DNA from: Gemmatimonadota bacterium
GTDB lineage: Bacteria; Gemmatimonadota; Gemmatimonadetes; Longimicrobiales; RSA9
DNA: 38,422 nt
Direction: 5' to 3'
Assembly: GCA_007126035.1 (NCBI GenBank)
Contig: SLCC01000031.1
Location: 1-38,422 of the forward strand
The first letter of the stretch is position 1, and each line of letters opens with the position of its first letter. Both the position numbers and the translations under genes were made by a program. Shown here piece after piece: positions 35,573 through 38,422 of the stretch. The notes under the pieces were generated by a model. That model saw only the letters and a program-made list of their open reading frames with translations. It searched no databases and was not told the origin of the DNA.

Positions 35573-35601
35573 AATATACGTCCTGCCCGCGGATTTTCGA
35601 A
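35573..35601 (-). promoter_or_regulatory. Candidate promoter of the ACT gene
   Basis: On the minus strand, TTCGAA (35601-35596) and TATATT (35578-35573) are 17 bp apart. The -10 matches five of six consensus bases, the -35 three of six. The expected start lies about 57 bases before the ATG at 35509. Confidence 0.45.
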
Positions 35602-35653
35602 CTGCCGCACGGCCGCTCCGGTCTCCGACCCGAAGAACCTCCCGGCGCAGCCC

Positions 35654-35673
35654 TGTCCGACACATATTGGACA
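35654..35673. promoter_or_regulatory. Candidate operator palindrome
   Basis: TGTCCGA-N6-TTGGACA (35654-35673) is an inverted repeat with six of seven paired positions. It sits in the 246-bp divergent region between the ACT gene and the second universal stress protein, where a shared regulator would bind. No matching regulator is identified. Confidence 0.3.
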
Positions 35674-35755
35674 AGACAGTGGAAGGCCGGCCGCAGGCGT
35701 GCCGGTAGCCGGCGCGCTGGCGGCCGGGCAGGGATCGCTACAGCAGGAGGCGCCC

Positions 35756-36808
35756 ATGTACCGCGACGTACTGGTCCCACTCGACGGCTCCACGTTCTCC
35801 GAGCGCGCCCTCGCCTACGCCCTGCCCATCGTCCGCCGCTCCGGTGGGACCGTCCGCCTGCTCCTCGTCCACGAGCCCATCGCCCGCTACGCCGTCGAGA
35901 TCGCCCCCACCCGCCTCATCGACCGGTGGGAGGACCAGCAGCGAGAAAGGGAGGTGCGCTACCTGGAGCGCCGCGCCATGGACCTGCGAGCCCTCGGCGT
36001 AGACGCTTCCGCGGAGGTGATCGAGGGTCACCCCGCCGACGAGGTGGTCCGTCGCGCCGACAAAGACACCGACCTGCTCGTCATGTCCATGCAGGGACGC
36101 GGAGGCGCCGACCGGTTCCGCGCCTCCACCGTGGCCGACTCAGTCGTGCGACGGGTACGGCTCCCCGTCATCCTCGTGCCGCGCAAGACCCCCGACCACG
36201 CCGTCGCTGCGGATGCCCTGGCCGTCCAGGGCTTCGATCCCCGCGAGGCCACCGTCAAACACGTCATCGCCGCCACCGACGGCTCCCCCTCCGCCCGCGC
36301 CGCCGTCCAGCACGCCGGCCACCTGGCCCATGTCTTCGACGCCCGCCTCACCATCATCAGGGTCGTCGCCCCCACCGGCCCTGCTCCCATGGCCGTCCCA
36401 CAATTCACCGTGCCCGAGCACCGGGCCGTGCCAGGCGCCGAGGAACCGGGGCCCGAAACAGGCCCCACGAAGGAGCCCGGAACCGGGCACGGGGCGCTCC
36501 CCGACCCCGACCTCGGCGCCCTGGCGGCCGACGACCTCGGCGCCCTGGTGGACCTGCCCCGCTTCCGCCGGCCCGTCCGCGCCAGCCAGGCCGCCCGCCG
36601 GATACTGGCCGCCAGAGCCGACATGCGAGGCGACTTCCTGGCCATCGGCACCCACCGCCGCCGCGGTCTCGTCCGCGCCGCCCTGGGCAGCGTGACGGAC
36701 CAGGTCCTGCGCGGCTCAACGGTGCCCGTCCTGATCGTCAACCTCCCGCGCCGATCGCCGGATCGCGGAGAGCCGCCGGATCACAAGGAGCGGACCAGCC
36801 CCTCCTGA
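35756..36808 (+). CDS. Tandem-domain universal stress protein (second copy)
   Basis: This 350-residue protein has two UspA domains. The first starts DVLVPLDGSTFSE and has an altered nucleotide motif (MQGRGGADRFRASTVADS, with Ala-Ser where Gly-Ser is usual). The second starts VIAATDGSPSARA and keeps ALGSVTDQ but reads THRRRG instead of THGRG. A long Pro/Glu/Gly-rich insertion (about 215-260) separates parts of domain two, which is unusual. The ATG at 35756 has CAGGAGG five bases upstream; the frame is open far upstream, without homology. It overlaps the convergent thioesterase gene by 28 bp. Confidence 0.88.
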   Translation: MYRDVLVPLDGSTFSERALAYALPIVRRSGGTVRLLLVHEPIARYAVEIAPTRLIDRWEDQQREREVRYLERRAMDLRALGVDASAEVIEGHPADEVVRRADKDTDLLVMSMQGRGGADRFRASTVADSVVRRVRLPVILVPRKTPDHAVAADALAVQGFDPREATVKHVIAATDGSPSARAAVQHAGHLAHVFDARLTIIRVVAPTGPAPMAVPQFTVPEHRAVPGAEEPGPETGPTKEPGTGHGALPDPDLGALAADDLGALVDLPRFRRPVRASQAARRILAARADMRGDFLAIGTHRRRGLVRAALGSVTDQVLRGSTVPVLIVNLPRRSPDRGEPPDHKERTSPS

Positions 36809-37635
36809 GCCACCGACGCCACCAGCACACCGTCCCGCGTGAAGAAAGTACCGCGGGCGAACCCGCGCGCGCCCACCGTCGCCGGGCTCTCCATCACGTA
36901 CAGCAGCCACTCGTCCACCCGGAACGGACGGTGGAACCAGAGTGCGTGGTCCAGCGAAGCCACCATCACGTCACGATGCCGGAACGTCAGACCATGCGGC
37001 TGGAGGGCCGCTCCCAGCAGCCCGTAGTCCGACGCGTAGGCCAGGATCGCCCGATGGTGAAGGTCCACCGTCACCGGTGACCCCGCCCGCAGCCACACAT
37101 GCCGCACCGGCGGACGAGGCTCCGGGTCGAACGGGTCCAGCGGGTGCACCGGCCGGATGTCCAGCGGACGGTCCTGCGTCAGGACCTCCCGCAGATGCTC
37201 CGGGATCCGGTCCTTCATCCCCCGCAGCAGCTCCACCTCCGACGTGAGACCCTCCGGACCCGGCACCTCCGGCATGGACGCCTGGTGCTCCACCCCCTCC
37301 TCAGCCCGATGGAACGACGCCGACATGGTGAAGATCGCACGCCCGTGCTGGATCGCCGTCACACGCCGCGTCGCGAAGCTGCCTCCGTCCCGCAGCCGGT
37401 CCACGAAATAGACGGCCGGAGCCTCCAGATCACCCGGCAGGATGAAATAGCCATGCATGGAATGGATCGGCCGGTCCTCGGCCACCGTCCCGCTCGCCGC
37501 CACCAGCGACTGGGCCAGCACCTGACCGCCATAGATACGATCCGTCCCGATGTCCCGGTTCCGACCCTTGTAGATGTTGTGCTCGACCTGCTCCAGCTCC
37601 AGCACGTCCAGCAGACCAACGCCCGACTTGCTCAC
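36781..37635 (-). CDS. tesB: Acyl-CoA thioesterase II (TesB)
   Basis: This 284-residue double hot-dog thioesterase is the normal TesB length and hydrolyses acyl-CoA to free acid and CoA. Recognisable landmarks are GRNRDIGTDRIYGGQVLAQS, SMHGYFILPGD, and the second-domain SLDHALWFHRPFRVDEWLLY with the catalytic Asp, followed by a C-terminal Thr/Gln-containing segment (RGTFFTRDGVLVASVAQEGL). The start is GTG at 37635 with GGAGG about ten bases before it. The protein probably recycles acyl-CoA. Its 3' end overlaps the universal stress gene on the other strand. The gap 37636-37790 shows nothing. Confidence 0.93.
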   Translation of the reverse strand: MSKSGVGLLDVLELEQVEHNIYKGRNRDIGTDRIYGGQVLAQSLVAASGTVAEDRPIHSMHGYFILPGDLEAPAVYFVDRLRDGGSFATRRVTAIQHGRAIFTMSASFHRAEEGVEHQASMPEVPGPEGLTSEVELLRGMKDRIPEHLREVLTQDRPLDIRPVHPLDPFDPEPRPPVRHVWLRAGSPVTVDLHHRAILAYASDYGLLGAALQPHGLTFRHRDVMVASLDHALWFHRPFRVDEWLLYVMESPATVGARGFARGTFFTRDGVLVASVAQEGLVRSL

Positions 37636-37790
37636 GATCCCCGATCCTCCTGCCTGCCATCGTCGGCCGGCCCGTCCGGTCCTTCCTCCACGCCTGGCCC
37701 GTTCATCGATCGCCGCTTACCCCGCCCTACTCAGGCCAGACTACCCCACTGCGCTCAGTCGCACGCCGCACCCGAACCCGACCAGCGCAC

Positions 37791-38258
37791 CTACCGCTCC
37801 ACCGTCACCCGCTCAATCCGCACCTCGTCCACCGGACGGTCACCATGCCCCGTCTTCACCCCGCCGATCTCCTCCACCACGTCGAACCCCTCCACCACCT
37901 TCCCGAACACCGCGTGGCGATTGTCCAGCCACGGCGTGGGCGCCAGCGTGATGAAGAACTGAGACCCGCCCGTGTTCGGACCCGCGTTAGCCATGGACAG
38001 CACCCCCTTGTCGTCATGGCGTAGCTCCGGGTGGAACTCGTCCGGAATCGTGTAGCCCGGCCCGCCACGCCCCGTGCCCTCCGGGTCGCCACCCTGGATC
38101 ATGAAGCCCTCTATGACCCGGTGGAACACCACCCCGTCGTAGAAACCCTTCTCCGCCAGCTCGAGGAAATTGCTCGCCGTCCGCGGTGCCCGGTCCTCGA
38201 ACAGCTCCACCCGGAACGTGCCCTTGTTCGTCTCCAGCGTCGCAGTCGGATTCGCCAT
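37791..38258 (-). CDS. ppiB: Peptidyl-prolyl cis-trans isomerase, cyclophilin type
   Basis: This 155-residue cytoplasmic cyclophilin (no signal peptide) catalyses proline isomerisation. The active-site segment [19 protein letters not shown] (Arg, Phe, Met and Gln) and [22 protein letters not shown] (with the conserved Trp/Phe and His) are complete. The ATG at 38258 fits the family start. AGGAG lies about 12 bases upstream, somewhat far; an ORF extension to 38306 lacks homology. The start lies 33 bases from the tandem-repeat block. Confidence 0.93.
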   Translation of the reverse strand: MANPTATLETNKGTFRVELFEDRAPRTASNFLELAEKGFYDGVVFHRVIEGFMIQGGDPEGTGRGGPGYTIPDEFHPELRHDDKGVLSMANAGPNTGGSQFFITLAPTPWLDNRHAVFGKVVEGFDVVEEIGGVKTGHGDRPVDEVRIERVTVER

Positions 38259-38291
38259 GCCAATCGTCTCTCCTGAAAGTGTCGTCCCCGT

Positions 38292-38422
38292 CGCCCCGGC
38301 GCTCACCCATCACTTCGGCGCGCGCCCATCGCACCGGCGCTCACCCGCCGCCCCGGCGCTCACCCGCCGCCCCGGCGCTCGCCCAGCGCCCCAGTGCTCA
38401 CCCAGCGCCCCAGCGCTCACCC
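38292..38422. repeat. 19-bp tandem repeat upstream of the cyclophilin gene
   Basis: Seven units (the last cut at 17 bases by the window edge) share the consensus CGCCCCGGCGCTCACCCGC. Unit 2 is the most diverged; units 3 and 4 differ at one base. The period of 19 is not a multiple of three, so a long protein repeat is unlikely. The array may continue past the window. Confidence 0.85.

Noticed and set aside
34997-35755. Long N-terminal extension of the second universal stress protein
   Set aside because: It would cross the palindrome and the whole ACT gene on the other strand; the ATG at 35756 has a strong ribosome site and starts the Usp fold.
38292-38422. CRISPR array
   Set aside because: The 19-bp units are directly adjacent with no spacers, and there are no cas genes.

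Overview
This is a gene-dense, GC-rich chromosomal stretch from a double-membrane bacterium. The outer-membrane signs are a small beta-barrel protein, a PorV/TraF-like protein, two lipoproteins and a PBP4-type peptidase. The base composition, the frequent GTG starts and the mix of sensor kinases, universal stress proteins and Na+ transporters fit Gemmatimonadota (Longimicrobium/Palauibacter-like lineages). That placement is an inference from gene style, not from a marker gene. I see no rRNA, tRNA, CRISPR array, transposase, integrase or phage gene. Most of the window looks like ordinary core or shell chromosome.

Region 1 (1-4513, minus strand) is one operon: small gamma-like subunit, biotin-carrying carboxyltransferase alpha subunit, membrane beta subunit, then an SLC13-type anion permease cut by the window edge. 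It looks like a Na+-pumping 2-oxoacid decarboxylase coupled to dicarboxylate uptake. Region 2 (4565-10820) holds a ThiO-type oxidase with a possible 23-codon leader ORF, a Na+/phosphate symporter with a PhoU-like partner, an amino-acid permease on the opposite strand, and a secreted glutaredoxin fused to a DsbD-like membrane domain.

Region 3 (10850-17342) has a PBP4-like peptidase, a small beta-barrel protein, and a three-gene Fe(III) ABC transporter preceded by a good Fur-box match. Region 4 (17367-25703) has a PorV/TraF-like protein, a histidine kinase with an AcoR-type sensor domain, a nitronate monooxygenase, two tandem KefB-like antiporters and a tiny membrane protein.

Region 5 (25794-34498, minus strand) runs, from upstream to downstream: a decayed sensor kinase, a retropepsin-like lipoprotein, a tandem-domain universal stress protein, a DUF2071 protein, an AbgT transporter, a small acidic protein, an acyl-CoA dehydrogenase-like protein and a PAS histidine kinase. 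Region 6 (34646-38422) holds a small secreted protein, a perfect 17-bp palindrome, an ACT-domain protein, a second universal stress protein, a TesB thioesterase and a cyclophilin whose upstream DNA is a 19-bp tandem repeat running off the window.

No clear new multi-gene system stands out. The observations most worth a second look are the Fur-box/iron operon with a cysteine cluster in its ATPase, the AcoR-type sensor on a histidine kinase, the glutaredoxin-DsbD fusion, the decayed kinase, the divergent decarboxylase alpha subunit, and the non-coding palindromes and repeats.
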